Below, piece after piece: positions 13,151 to 25,440 of a stretch of DNA of 64,000 bases (position 1 is its first letter; each line of letters starts with the position of its first letter). The translations under genes were made by a program, and so were the position numbers. Source of the DNA: Formicarius rufipectus (taxonomy: Eukaryota; Chordata; Aves; Passeriformes; Formicariidae); the NCBI GenBank assembly GCA_013399695.1, contig VXAU01000310.1, forward strand, positions 372,001 through 436,000, written 5' to 3'. The notes under the pieces were generated by a model, which saw only the letters and a list, made by a program, of their open reading frames with translations, did no database searches and was not told where the DNA came from.

Positions 13151-13595
13151 GTGCGTGCAGGCAGGACATGGATGCTGTTGCACAAGTGCATTTCTTTGGG
13201 AGAAGGACAGCTTGAATCACGGCTGAATGAGAAGTGGAAAAAAAAAATTAAGGCCTGTCATAATGGCAATGACAGTCTCCTTGCGCATCCTCACCCCGCA
13301 GGAACAGGGAGGCAAAGCAGCCTGAACTGTGTGAGCCGCAGCATCCCGGCTGGGGGATGTGCACACACAGCAGCAGGAGTGTGCTGGTGTCTGCTCAGAG
13401 AGGAAAGCATGGTTGTGCAGAGAAAGCCTTGGGAGAACAGCACTGCCCAACAAGACAGAGCTTCTGTCGGTGGCCTTTCTCCCAGACTGATGCCAGTCCT
13501 GCAGTGAAAGTGGCAGTTCTGCAGGTTTTCTTCTGCAGTGAGTGGAAGTGGTGAGTCAGCTTCCACTCTGTTTTTTCTTGATTTAGGAAAGACAC
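13151..13595. other. GC-enriched patch with overlapping chance frames
   Basis: Five open frames of 65-118 codons overlap here on both strands (longest 13151-13507, plus). Local GC is higher than the flanks, which lowers stop-codon frequency in all frames. None of the five translations shows a known domain, and no frame stands out by composition. I do not call a gene; a lineage-specific transcript cannot be excluded. Confidence 0.4.
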
Positions 13596-16500
13596 ACTTT
13601 TTGTTTAGGAAATAATGCCTGACTCAGTTTTGGTTTTGTCTGTTGAGGTGGGTTTTTTCTGTGATATCCAATCCACTAGATAATGAACTGCAGCCCTCTC
13701 ACAGGATGAACTAGCTCTTCCTAAGGAGGGGATGCTTGCACAGGGATGGGTTTGCCAAATACCGATGGCAAAAGAGTCACTACCACAATCATTTTCACCT
13801 TGACCCAGTGCTCTATCCTTCTGATCTCCTGAAATAACTGGGATCTTGATTAATTCATGCATTTTATGTATGTTTGCTGTGCAGCTGGAAAAGAAGCAAC
13901 AAGCAAGAATTTATGACTTTCAGACTTTTTTTGGAGGTTGATGCAGAATTTGGAGAGATTCTCCAGAAACACAGTGGCCAGGGTGATAGAATCCATCAAG
14001 CATAAAAATGTGAGGAGATATCATGGGTATATGATGCAAACTTTCTCAGTTCAGTGATGAGAAATGTCAACAGAATCCTCAAAGTAAATGCTCAATTTGT
14101 TGCGATTGCATGCTTTTTTTGGGCCTCTTTCCAGAACTGAACATATACAATAGAAAAAGTCATGCAACCTCCAAAACTGCAAAGTCACAATGTATGAACT
14201 GATGATAAAAGAAAGTGAAGGCTGAGTAATAGGAGACAACTTAAAATGTTTGGAAAATTCATAATGGGGATAGAAAAATCTTACTGGAAAAGGAGTATAT
14301 CAAAATTGGCATAAAACAATCACTAGCCTTCACAATTTTGTCTGGTGGTGCAACCTCAGCTCAATGGAGTGTGAAACATGACAACCCATCCATGGCAACT
14401 GCAGGCCATTTCCATACTATGCTGTGTAGGAACAAGGCTCAGTATCTCCAAGTTACACAGCTCTGGAGTCATCTCAGTGTTCAGCAAGAGAAACTGAGTA
14501 TGAAGGATGAAGGGAAGCTCCTTAAAATAAAGGCCAGATGAGACACTTACCCTAAAGCTGCAAGAGCCATTGAAATAATTGCTAGGTCCTTAACCTTTCA
14601 AGGAAAAATTAGCTGAACTGTAAAAATTGAAGGTTTTAAAAAGGAGGGGGGAGAGAGACAAAACTAGTAAGAGAAAGACATTTTTAATTTGCAACCTACT
14701 CTCTTCATCAGAATTACTTTAAGATAATCAGGCAGATGCGGATGTTTCTTGGAAGGTAATGCTTGAGTGGTGAAGGTAGGGTATGATAGTTGGATAAAAC
14801 ATGCTTGCAAATTTGACAGGTTACATTATCTTTTATTGACATCCAAACAGAACTGCCAGACTCTGGAGGCTTTATTTTTGCATCAGCCTCTTTTTTTTAT
14901 GACATCTGCCATCTTTAGAAATTAAACAAACTTTTTATTGCTGAGTTTTAGCAGGTTATTTCAAGCAATCCTGACTGCTTCTTGGTAAATTGTGTGATAT
15001 GTGATGTGCTTCTGACTTTAACCTGCATTTTTTTTTCTCCTTTTTTCCCCCCCTCTAAAATCATTCAAAATAATTTATGAAATTCACTCTATGTTATAAT
15101 CTAACTTTGATCTGGGGAGACAATACCAAGGCGAAATAGAAAAAGATGGATTATAGTTCTCACATTAATAGACTTGCAGAAAAAAAACCCTTACACTTTA
15201 TGAAATGAGAAAGATAAGAGCATGAATTAATAATGCTTTAACAGCAGTGGCACAAAATCCTTGAATGGTAATGCTTCCAAACTACTCATATTGATTTGAA
15301 ATCTATATTTAAGACAGTTAGGTCTAGAAGTCCCCCTTCAGCCACATCAGATATAGATTTTCAATTTACAGGATTATTTTAAATCGCAGTCTTTAATTCA
15401 GAAAATATCATAAAAAGCTTTCCATGTTTAAAAGTAAATTCCTTTCTTTCACTCCCTCAGATTTTGCTAGTTAAAGTTTAACAGTCATCACTGATAGTGA
15501 TCATGCTTGTGCATGACCATGTCAAAGCAGAACTGCCACTGGTCCCACAGAGGCCATGGTTATAGGCTTTGGAGTTCAGAATGAGGAAAATCCCACTGGA
15601 GATACAAATCAGAGGAAGATGAGGTTCATGGAGAGCTGAGGGTCAAATTCTGCCTGAGGTGATGTGTACCTATTGAGTACCACAAGGATTTGTGATCTTT
15701 GTCAAAATTATTTTACTACTAATAAATATTGATCTTCTTAGAAAATAAAGTTAGCCAATTCTTTGCTCTGTATTGCAACAAGAGAATTGACTATTGCTTT
15801 CTTGCATTCCTAAATAGCTCTTGAGGACTTTGCTGGAAGTGTGCACTGTTCATTCAAAGGGAAATTATTACAGCCTGCAGCTACATTAATGTGCTGATAT
15901 GTAATTAGTACAGTGTCGCCTTAAACAGCAAATTAATTCACAGTGGTTAGGTAACACCCACAATTGTTTTTCTATAAAATGACTGAAATTTTTAGTGTAC
16001 CCCAGCAAAACTGTCCTCACCAGAGAAAAAGGTGAACTGGCATGGAACAGATGTGAAGTTTAATTACAAGAACTAAAGGGCATTTGCCACAAACTCAAAA
16101 ATTGTAACAAAGAATGGAGGCCGGGAAAGAAAATTGATTCTAGCAGTGGCAAGAAATTTCTCTCTTAACTATTAATAGTAGTGGGCAGAGATGGCAGTAT
16201 CCAGACCCAAAAGAAAATGCTAGTTTACATTTAGTGGCTTAAAAATGAGAAGAAATCACCCTGTCTTGAGTTCACATTCACATTCTGTGTCTTCAGTATT
16301 CCTGTGATGTGTTTCAGGAAGTAACCCCCTTCCCATCTGGGGTCCAGTCACACCACTAAATTTTAAGTATGAGTTTAGTGGTAGAAGTCAGAATTCCTCT
16401 CAGACCTCCAGTTTATAGGTTTGACTTGATGGCCAGGTCTGGGACAGCATCTCCTTGCCCCGGAGAAGTACCCCTTGGACACCTCTGAAGTCACATGAGT

Positions 16501-18439
16501 GTGTTATATTTGTTCTTTCTCCTTATGCAAACCACAGAAGTAATGACTGGCTAATGATATCACCACTGATTGTTCTCAAATGGCTCACTGTGAAGATTGC
16601 ACTGGCCAGTTTAGCTGTGAGGCCAAATTGCAATGATCATTTGCTACAGCGTCCAAGTTCCTCTCACATCAGGAGAGAGGGGAGTGAAACACCAGGCAAG
16701 AGGTGATTTGCAAATCTCTCCCTCCCTTCCATCAGTATTCATCATGACTCAAAGTTTATAGCTGTGGAGTGAAAGATGATTGCACTGACAGACTAAGGAA
16801 ATGGATCCTGAGGAATGAGCAGGTTTCCCATTTATCCATAAATCGACTTACCCTTGTTGGGAGCGTAAAACAGGTAAAAGGATGCGCTGTATACAGCAGG
16901 TTGTTGTGCTAATGCGTCCTGCTTACTATGTGAGATGTTGCACAGAGTAGCCAATGAAACCCTTCCACCGAGGCTTGTGGACTCAGACCAGCCTCTCTCA
17001 GAAATGCCTTCAGTGAACAAAAATAAGGAGACACAAGAGAAGGAAACATAGAATAATTAAGTGGAATCCTCTCTAACTCAAATGATTTTTATGTTTTTCC
17101 CACAGGGCATCAGCAATTCTTCAAGGATGCAATTTCAGCTCTAACCTTGAATTTCCTTGCTGTGGAAATGGGATAGAGTGAATCGTTTAGCTTTATCTGA
17201 ATATAATTTTTCTGTAAAAAGCAGATTACTTCTGGGTCCCAGGTTTCTAGTACTCTGTTTTGATTTCCTCTTAGTGCCTATATAGGCACAATTTAGGGAA
17301 TTGGTAAGACAGATGGAACTTGGCATGATATTTTTTCACACTGAATGTAAAAGTGGTTGGGTATTTTTTTACTATGCAGCTGAGATAAGAAAGGCAGGTG
17401 GCTGGAAATAACTAATTTCTAGATAAACTATATAATTCATAGGAAAAATCTCAGAATATATACACGAAAAGATTTGGGGATTCTTTGTGCTGCAGGCTAA
17501 TGGCTGAAAACTGTTGCACTTATTATTAGACAACCTTAAGAACCATATTATTGTCAAAAATACTGATGGCATTCCTTTTGATGTCCTCATATAGAAAGAC
17601 CTTTTAATTCATAGCTTTGTCCTTTGCCTAATATGAGCTGTGACCTGTACTTTATTCCATGTGAGATATGAACAAAGTTGAGATATGAACAAAGTTGATG
17701 GCTGTGAGTTTTATTTAAAGTAGATGGGAAAGCTTAAATAAAAATTAAAATCTTTTGAAGTTTGACATTTTAGAGCAAACAGCTTACATAATTTGCTAAG
17801 TTCTGTTAATGGAAGTGCTTATCATCAGAGTGCTGTACAGGCTTTCAGTTGGTCATCTTCATAAAAACAGCAGCTAAGTACACTTCATTACTTCTCCCAC
17901 TTCTTTGGGTTTGTTTGGAGAAGCAAAAGTACCAAACAAAGTAGTGACAGCATAAGAGTAATATATGGAGAGTCAGGGACAAAACACCAATAAATCTGCC
18001 AAAGATATTTTGAACAGAGACAGCAATAACCTTGTCTTGTATACCTGGCTCCAAAGTGCTGATCTTTATTGTAATGCACAGCAATATACTGTACTGGATT
18101 GACATTTATATATTTATATGTATGTATACATGTAAAGGGATTTTCAAGCTCTGCTTTTCAAGGCATTTCAGTTGGGAATGAATTGTAAGTCCAGAAGGGA
18201 AAGAACACATACAAGTAAATACTGTGCTCATAAGAAATTCAACAACAGCTCCAAATATTTTCGTTAGCATTAATTTATTACTTGAGTTGAGCAAGCAGTA
18301 AAAAAACCAGGCTGTCCTGTGAATATCCGCTTGGATTCACAAGTGAATAATATGGGAACTCTTTGAACTATTTCAAGAAGTTGCTTTCTGTGGATATTTG
18401 GTACCAACCTTGATTAGCAGACCCCTTTTAAATTCATAA
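13596..18439. other. Non-coding DNA, no gene seen
   Basis: Unique sequence. 15635-15690 begins GGGTCAAATTCTGCCTGAGG, which resembles the start of an ancient amniote repeat ('ggtcaaattctgctctcagtt'), but the match is too short to call. A 17-bp direct duplication lies at 17663-17696. Purine-rich sequence occurs near 14640-14660 and pyrimidine-rich near 15030-15055. Confidence 0.55.
17663..17696. repeat. 17-bp tandem duplication
   Basis: GAGATATGAACAAAGTT occurs twice without spacer (17663-17679 and 17680-17696) and the copies are identical, so the duplication is probably recent. Confidence 0.9.
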
Positions 18440-18770
18440 GTTTGAATGTTCACCAAACGTGATTTGTTGAGCTTCATCTCCACAGTGTCAGTTAGTTAAT
18501 TAGACAACTAACCTCATCAGGAATACGTTTTACGTGGCTTATATAATTAAGAAATGCCGTGTGATTTGCAAATGTTCACAACTCCTTATGAGTGATCTGC
18601 AGACCTGGAACTATTAATTATGAAGGCATTCATAAATAATTCTTCATAACAAATTTGAAAATGTTGTGATTTGTGTAAGGGCAATTTGCAAACAAGAAAC
18701 AAAAGGCAGCATTTGTTTCTACATGATTAGTTGCTAATTATTTGCTTAGCTTTATCTGCTATTGAAAGAA
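18440..18770. promoter_or_regulatory. Homeodomain/POU motif cluster, candidate conserved non-coding element
   Basis: Within about 330 bp there are four TAATTA-type words (about 18495, 18544, 18614, 18735), the palindromic octamer-like ATTTGCAAAT at 18564-18573 and a related AATTTGCAAA at 18683-18692. GTTAGTT (18491-18497) and AACTAAC (18506-18512) form a perfect 7-bp inverted repeat around AATTAGAC. CATTCATAAATAATTC adds a CDX/HOX-like word. The motifs and arms are seen directly; regulatory function is inferred from density alone, since conservation cannot be measured here. Confidence 0.3.
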
Positions 18771-21499
18771 CAGGTGCTGGCAAAGTTACCAAAGAAATAC
18801 TTTCAGCCTTCAAGATCTGATAGCATGTTGGAAAGGCAGTAGGGCTGATACAAGCTGCTGTAAGCTGGTATGTCTTTGCTGAGGTCAACCGAATGGCAGC
18901 TTTTAATTCCAGGTCAGAATTTGGCCTTCCTGCTCCAGGTTGGCAGCTACTTGGGTCCTTTTTTCCATTTGCTGTGTTGACAGTAACAATAGCACACAGT
19001 GTTATCAGTGCACGTGATTTCCATTCTTCTCCACTTCTCTTTCACAGATTGACACATAGGTTGAATTCAAAAGTGCAGGAAAAGAGCTTTGCCTACGAAA
19101 GAAACCTGCACGCCAGAGGGTTTGCTCTAAACTATTGTGAGACCTCCGGCTACAACACAGGACATGGGAGCTTTTCTGAACCCTCGTGTCTTGTGTTGCA
19201 GCCAGAGGGGCACATCTTTTCAACTGAGTCTGAGGCAAGTAGAAGAAACCAACGTGAAGGAGATGTAAAGAGAAAGTGAGAGACAGGTAAAGGCATGGGG
19301 CTTCACTGAACATCTGAGAGAAGCAGACTCAGGAATGTGATCCTTGGCATTAGCCTTTGAAACTTTCTCCTAGATCCAGAGGAGATACCAGATTTCTGCC
19401 TGTTTTTTAGTGCAGATTGAAAGATCTGGATCAGGTAGTAAAAGTTAGTGTATTTGCAATGCCACCAGCATTGATCTTTTTGTTCCTTTCTGCAAATTTG
19501 ACTAGGATCACTGAACTAAACTATGCAGTTTCCAAGTATCTCATGGTCTGTTTTTGTAACTCAGCAGTTTTGTTTCTGTACTTCAGCAGTTGTGAGTTTT
19601 CCATAGAACTAGAATAAGTACCCTCACATGTTTTGAGCCAAGAGCATGCCTATGATTAGCATTGAACTTTTTTTGCTTCTCACCAGGACAAATTTTTCAG
19701 TTTTTCAGCAGCTGACTTCAAGGTGTGCCTGAGCTTGGGTAGAACCTGCAGCGTGATATCTTTATTTTGGCTTAACTTTGCCACTTGTTTAAAACATTGC
19801 ATGCCTTTATGATCAATCTAATAAAGTGCACTCAACTGAAATCTTCATTTTTAATGTACGTTAGACTGGGTATAGTGGGATACAATGTTTTAAATATAAG
19901 CATTAAAAAATACATTGAAATACTGAAGTACTCAGAAGAGGACTCTGGATTTATATTTTGGTTTGTTAAAATAACAAGGACAATTAAAAATGGTCATGTT
20001 GCAGTCCTTCCATTTTGACATCTTTAAGGAAGATACAAAAGACATGTCTCCTCATGGGGCAATAGACATGTTTAGATTTTGGTGTAAGAGCTGAATAATT
20101 TAGAGTATGTTTCCAGACTGTCTCTGATCACTCAGACTTTGCCCCATTCTGTATTGATTGACAACACACACAAAATAAAGGTCTGTTCAAGGGGTTAAGA
20201 ATAGCAGGACTATCATCATCACAAGGCAAATTTTTTTGAACATCACCGTTACAAAATAAATATTTTATTTTTGTAGTCCATTTTAGATTGCTATTTCCTG
20301 TGGGGGAAAAAATATTATAAGAAATGTAAATAAATATTCTTACCTTTACTTCTCTGATCAGTCTCAGTGTTTCCTGCACACTTCGTGTAGTTATCATTTA
20401 AAGGAGAGAAAATGCTTTCATGAAGAAAGTGTCCTTCTGGGTCAGTACTTATGGCTTAGTTTTCAATGCCGTTTACACTCTTCTGTTTGTTCTTCTGAGC
20501 TTTGGTACAAGTTCAGCAGAATGAATTAGCAAAATAACCCATTAGAGACCAAAGGTCCATTGCCATCTATTACCCCTTTAATTCCCACTGAGTTGAAAAG
20601 ACCAGTTGTTGCATCTCTGTGTGCACACGTAAAACCTGATAATCTGAACATTTTTGCTAGACAAGCTCCATCTCTCAGTATTCTCAAATGCATGCCATGC
20701 TCAGACATACTCTGAGGGGAAAGGGAATGAGAAAAACTTTCCCATGCCGGTGGAAGACCTTGGAGGTGTCAACACTTCAGGAGAAAACAGAAACACATGC
20801 ATTTGGATAGTAGAGCAGAGCTCTGGGTGTATATCTCTGCAGTTAAAAAGTTAACTACCGCCTAAGCATTTTACCTAGTGATTTTTCCCTTTCTGAACTA
20901 TCTCATATGGGCTGGCAAAAATTCCAAGAGCTTTCTAAATTAGTCAGAGTGAACGATGGATTTTGTTGTTTTATTTTTTTCAGTGACCTTTATTCAAATG
21001 CTTTGCTTCCTATTACATACATTGTTTTGTGCTCAAATTACAAATCAAATGATTTGACAGAAAAATATGCCTATACTGCAGGAGAGAGGTATTTTTTTGT
21101 TCTGGAATCTGCCAGCTAGACTGTACCAGTTGAGAAGGTTTTTGTAAATCGCTAGCCATCAGACTACAGCCAAACCCCTAATTTAAAGATAAAAAAAACA
21201 ACCCAGCAGTTAAGTATAGTTTAATTTTTTTTCCCCCAGGAAGTATTGTTATTATAAACTGTAATTAGTGGTTTTAACTCAGCAGTATTTCATTTCTCTT
21301 ACAGGAGAAAAAGCTTCCTAGCTGAGCATCTTTGTTAGAGTTGTCAGTATCTGTATTCATAAAAGGAAAAGAACTGTGATAGAAAATGGGTAATTTCTTG
21401 GCGGTATAAATGCACACCCCACCAATCAAGAAAGCCAAGGCCTCCTAAAGATATTAAAATAACAGAAAATGGCATTTTGTCAAACATTTGGGTGTTTTT
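18771..21499. other. Non-coding DNA, no gene seen
   Basis: A 128-codon open frame (18893-19279, plus) with a 102-codon frame on the opposite strand has no recognised domain. A donor-like ACAG/GTAAAG follows the stop at about 19286, but no convincing acceptor or frame continuity was found. GAGACCAAAGGTCCATTG at 20544-20561 contains the reverse complement of ATGGACCTTTGGTCT, a word found near the 3' end of some amniote CR1/L3 elements, too short to call alone. Confidence 0.5.
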
Positions 21500-21760
21500 C
21501 AGAGAACCTATTTGCTCAAGTGAGAAGTTTATTTGTGAGCGATAGCTGAATATTTAATTACAGTAGCTGTACTAAATATCACTGCTGGCGCTTGAGCTAT
21601 ATTTAGATTCAGCTCCCTCTGTCTTAGAAAACCCGGCAATTAAAATGCAGCACCGTAACGTAACTTAACTGATAATAGGTATAGGACTGAGGAAGCTTTG
21701 AGATGTTGCCAAATCTGCTATGGAAAGCATCGATGAAGCATGAAAATGGTGTAAGCTATT
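21500..21760. promoter_or_regulatory. Candidate conserved non-coding stretch
   Basis: The stretch has balanced composition and AT-rich motifs (ATATTTAATTACAGTAG, GGCAATTAAAATGCAG, the repeated CGTAACGTAAC, GATAATAGGTATAGG), no repeat signature and no open frame. Its look is like non-coding elements near developmental genes, but that is impression rather than measurement. Confidence 0.18.
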
Positions 21761-24121
21761 TCTTCCTGTATTAGTCAGAGCCCTTACTCAGTTCTGTCAG
21801 TGCAATATGCAGCAGTACAGGGATTTTCCAGGGAATCTGAAGGAGTTAGGTGCCTTTGACAGTAATAATCACTACAGCATTAGTCTTACTGTCTGTAATT
21901 TATCTGCTTCACAAGATTTGCTTCAAATAATGAACCAAAGCTTAGTTCTGAACAGACCTAAAGCATCCCTTTAAAAGGCTCTTTTCTTTATTGTCTCCTT
22001 TCACATGAGGTTTATCCATCCTTTGGGTTCTGAATTGTAGCATGCGATTCCCATCTTGTCTGACTTCTTGCACAGATCAGCACAAGTCCACATGATCATC
22101 CCAGTTCTCCTCACAGAGGCTTTGATTTCATCTTGTGTTCCCAGACAGTGATGGAGAAGGAGATTGTGTGTGGGACATAAAACCTCAAGGTTTATCCTAA
22201 GCATGCCTGAACCATTTAAGATTTCTTCTGTTCTCTGCTTCCCCATTCTCTTCCTCCCCTTTGTCTGAGTACCCTCAGCCCCTCTGGTTTAAAGACCAGT
22301 AAAATTGTTAAGCCCTATTAAGGCTCAGACCCTCAGACAGTCCCAGAACAGAGCATGTAGCAAAATGCAAGCTCTAGTAGGTAATTCTCAACTGTACTTT
22401 TAACTGTCATCCTTATTCAGGAAATTCAGCACAGTATGTATTGAAGGGCAAAGTGGGCAGGCAGTGTCTCCTGGGCACATACTGTTTTGACTTTGGTGGA
22501 GGAAACCTGAATTGCAACATGCATGGAAAAAGCCTGCATTCCTATGGGCTCTGAATTTTGCAGAAGTTGCATTAACTGTGAAAAAGAGATGTAATAAAGA
22601 ACTATCCTTGTCCTCATTTTATCTCTACTTATGCTTTCAAAGTCCCATGCAGTCCATGCAGTTCATTCAAAGAGTTTTTCTATCCCTCTTGAAAACATTG
22701 AACTTATTGATTGTCAGAGCTGCATAGTGACAGGATAAACAAACTGATTTAACCTGTTTATCCATAAAACAGTGTCACTGGATAAGTTACTTTAGCCAGT
22801 GAAAGCAAAGGCTGATTCAATCTGTGATCACTATGTAGAGCATCAGAATATTCACTCCGATAATGAAAAAAAAAATCTTGTCTATCACTTACAGCACCAT
22901 TCTTTAAAGCTCCTTTCAGTATGTTTTTTGAATTGAATTACTGTATGTATGGTGCACGTCTCTGTTTCACTGCATATTTAATTGACAAAAAACTCATTTT
23001 CAACTGAAAAAGGCAGCTTTGCTGGAAGCACAATAATCCACGCACCATTAGCCTTGGTTACAGTCAAAAAGGAATAGTAAAAATGTCACCTTCTAGCTCA
23101 GGTCATCTTCCTGAGTGGATCACAGGTGGTGTTTGTTCACTTTACTGACTAAAATAAATCTTACTTCTCTTGGCTGTGAGAACAATATAGCTAATGGAGA
23201 TTGAGGTGGGCTTCAGGTTGTGTCACATGTATTCAGCAAAGATTAATTTAGTACTTTAATGAAGAATGTTTATCAGTAGTCGTGATGCAGAGGAAACATC
23301 CATTAAGAGCCTTGGGTGAACTTCCAATAGTTAAATTGGAAAAGAGACTGTCCCTGTGAATTAAGCGTAACCAAAGGGACATGGTGAGCACACTGGTACC
23401 CATAGTGCTCCTTGAATGGGGCCAGGCTGGGCAAGGTTGGCCAGCTGGGGGGATGTTCCTCCTCCCTGTGGGAGAAGGAGGGAGCAAGGCAAGATCTGGC
23501 AGAGCAATCCCGTAACTCTGACAGAGGGTTGGCGCAGAAGCCCAGTTAGAGTGATGGTGTGAGTGAGGTCAGTGCCTGTGGCAGCAGGAGAGTGGGGAGG
23601 AGGTTTCTTCCCTCTTCACAGCGACCTGCAAAGTTACCTAGCTGTGAAAGGACATATTTCGAAGTTGTCTGCCTTTTTAAAGATGGAGTGGCTTCTGTGG
23701 CACTACAAGTCCTGTCCTGAACCCTCCTGCATCCTGCTGCTGGCTTACACATGACACACCATGGCAGCATTGCAGGTTGTCTTGCGTGCAGTGTCAGATG
23801 TTGGCTCTCACCCCAAGCATGGGCTTTTGTCTGGCCCCACGGCACTTCTGATGCTTTTCTGCCTTCTTTCTGCTCTCCAAAAATGAGACAGAACCAGCAG
23901 CAGAAGGGAGATTGGTGGGATTTTCTATGCAATGCCATTGGTACATCTTTTCCTCACCATAACTGTGACAGAGAAGGGCTTTGAGCTATAGGAACCCAGA
24001 GGGCATCTGTAGGTCATATGGTGCAGCAGGAGGGAATAGTGCTGGGATTAGGGAATTCTATTAGGACAGCATGGGAGTGGGCAAAGGTCCCCAGTGTAGG
24101 TCATTGTACTCTGAGGGGGCT
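21761..24121. other. Non-coding DNA, no gene seen
   Basis: The 23390-23990 part is GC-richer and gives overlapping frames on both strands (23546-23938 minus, 130 codons; 23563-23754 and 23751-23984 plus) with no recognisable domain. The remainder is AT-rich and unique. Confidence 0.5.
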
Positions 24122-24208
24122 GGGAGAGAGGGAGGGAAGGAGGGAAGGAGAGAGGAAGGGAGGAAGGGAAGGAGAAAGATTCAGGGGCTGAGGGAGAGAG
24201 GAAGAGGC
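24122..24208. repeat. Purine (GGGA/GGAA) tract with G-quadruplex pattern
   Basis: An almost pure purine run of GGGA, GGAA and GAGA units. At 24122-24144 four G3 runs are separated by loops of 5, 1 and 5 bases, which fits the standard G3+N1-7 rule. Such tracts can form quadruplex or triplex DNA; this is a sequence-based expectation only. Confidence 0.8.
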
Positions 24209-24763
24209 GATCCAGACCAACATCCTTCAGGACTACACTGCCTCCTGCTCCAGAAGGTTTTGCAGTGTGTACTTATACCAAGCTACTATTTCGGTGTCAG
24301 CTTTATGGTTGTTTGGAGTGCCGTTTGTCCTCAACATTTAATGCAGAAATGCAAAACCACGATCTCCGATTTAATTACAGCCAGAGACTGAGAGTGTTTT
24401 GAATTTTGAAGCCATGAAAATCAAAAAGGGTTTGGAAAGGAGAGAAGTACAGAAAAGGAGACAAAAACAGAGCATGTATGGGTGTGTGCAGGTGTACTCG
24501 CCAGATCATGAGTTGAGGAGAAATGCAAACATTTGGGAGTCGATGTTAGATATGCCTATTTCCCTCGTGTTCATGCAGAGCAAGTCCATCAACTTCTGCT
24601 GAGCCACCTAGTTTCCTGTTAGAGTAATGGGTCACGAAACTTTGCTCACAGTCTTTGCTGTGTGAGCGATTTCAATTTTTCAGAAGAGTTGCAAACCTGG
24701 AAGCTGAACCTGAATGTCATTCACAAAAGTTGTTGCCTTTACCTCTCTCTCCTATGTGGGCGT
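24209..24763. other. Non-coding DNA, no gene seen
   Basis: The frames at 24071-24391 and 24399-24602 (plus) translate the purine tract and its flank into low-complexity peptides. The first 34 codons of the frame that runs into the LINE below (24662-24763) do not look like reverse transcriptase and probably lie outside the element. Confidence 0.5.
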
Positions 24764-25440
24764 CACACAGAAACAACTCTGCAGTGCTTAACATCTTGCT
24801 TTGCAGAAGCTGCTGAGCTTTTTGGGCTGGAAGTCAGCCTGAAGAAGACAGAAGTTCTCTATCAACCTGCACCTCAGGAAGTTTTCCATCACCCCCACAT
24901 CACCATAGGTGAATCAGAGCTTAAGTCAGTCCAGCAGTTCACTTATCTGGGAAGCATCATTTCCTCAGATGGTAAGATTGACAAAGAGATTGACAAGAGG
25001 TTAGCAAAGGCATACAGACCCTTTGGAAAACTCCATAAAAGAGTCTGGCACAATAAACACCTGAAGAAAAGTCCATCGTACTGTCTACTCTTCTCTATGG
25101 GTCTGAATCTTGGGTCATCTACCGCCACCACCTGTGATTCCTCAAATGCTTCCACCAGCGCTGCCTCTGTACAATCCTAAACATCCACTGGTCTGATTAC
25201 GTGACTAATGTGTCCGTTCTGGAACAGGCAGAGGTCACCAGTATCAAGGNNNNNNNNNNNNNNNNNNNNNAAAGAACCGTGCCCTGATAGTACCACCTAC
25301 GGAGACTTTCTGCTGTGCCTTTTGCAACCGGACTTGCTTATCTCACATTGGCCTTATCAGCCATCAGCGCGCTTGCAGCAAGCGTGGGTAAAACCCTCCC
25401 AAATCTTCATTTGCGAAGTCTAGCCATGATGTGGGCGTAT
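24764..25440 (+). mobile_element. LINE (non-CR1) reverse transcriptase 3' part with C-terminal C2HC finger, decayed
   Basis: The plus-strand frame from 24764 translates to HTETTLQCLTSCFAEAAELF, then SLKKTEVLYQP (from about 24839), FTYLGSIISSDGKID and AYRPFGKLHKRVW. This is the layout after the catalytic core in RTE-like/related non-LTR reverse transcriptases: 'KTEV', 'YLGS..S.DG', then 'F..L...W'. At about 25064-25070 the frame shifts. The next frame (from 25069) reads KSIVLSTLLYGSESWVIYRH, carries a TGA at about 25129-25131, then LNIHWSDYVTNVSVLEQAEV up to the gap. After the gap the frame gives CAFCNRTCLSHIGLISHQRA followed by C: a C-x2-C-x12-H-x3-C zinc finger, as found at the C-terminus of this kind of element. 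A TAA at 25389-25391 closes the frame, and similar-looking coding continues behind it to about 25430. The 5' end is missing. The exact clade was not determined. Confidence 0.8.
25250..25270. other. Assembly gap, 21 N
   Basis: Twenty-one N inside the LINE. The reading before the gap (ending EVTSIK) and after it (starting NRALIVPP, then the zinc finger) are normally separated by roughly 100 residues in this kind of element. The N count is therefore either an arbitrary placeholder or the element has an internal deletion. Confidence 0.97.

Noticed and set aside
13151..13595. Cluster of five overlapping frames suggesting a gene
   Set aside because: All frames are open together because the patch is GC-rich; none shows a domain.
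20544..20561. Reverse complement of a CR1/L3-like ATGGACCTTTGGTCT word
   Set aside because: Only about 15 bp match and the flanks do not continue the element.
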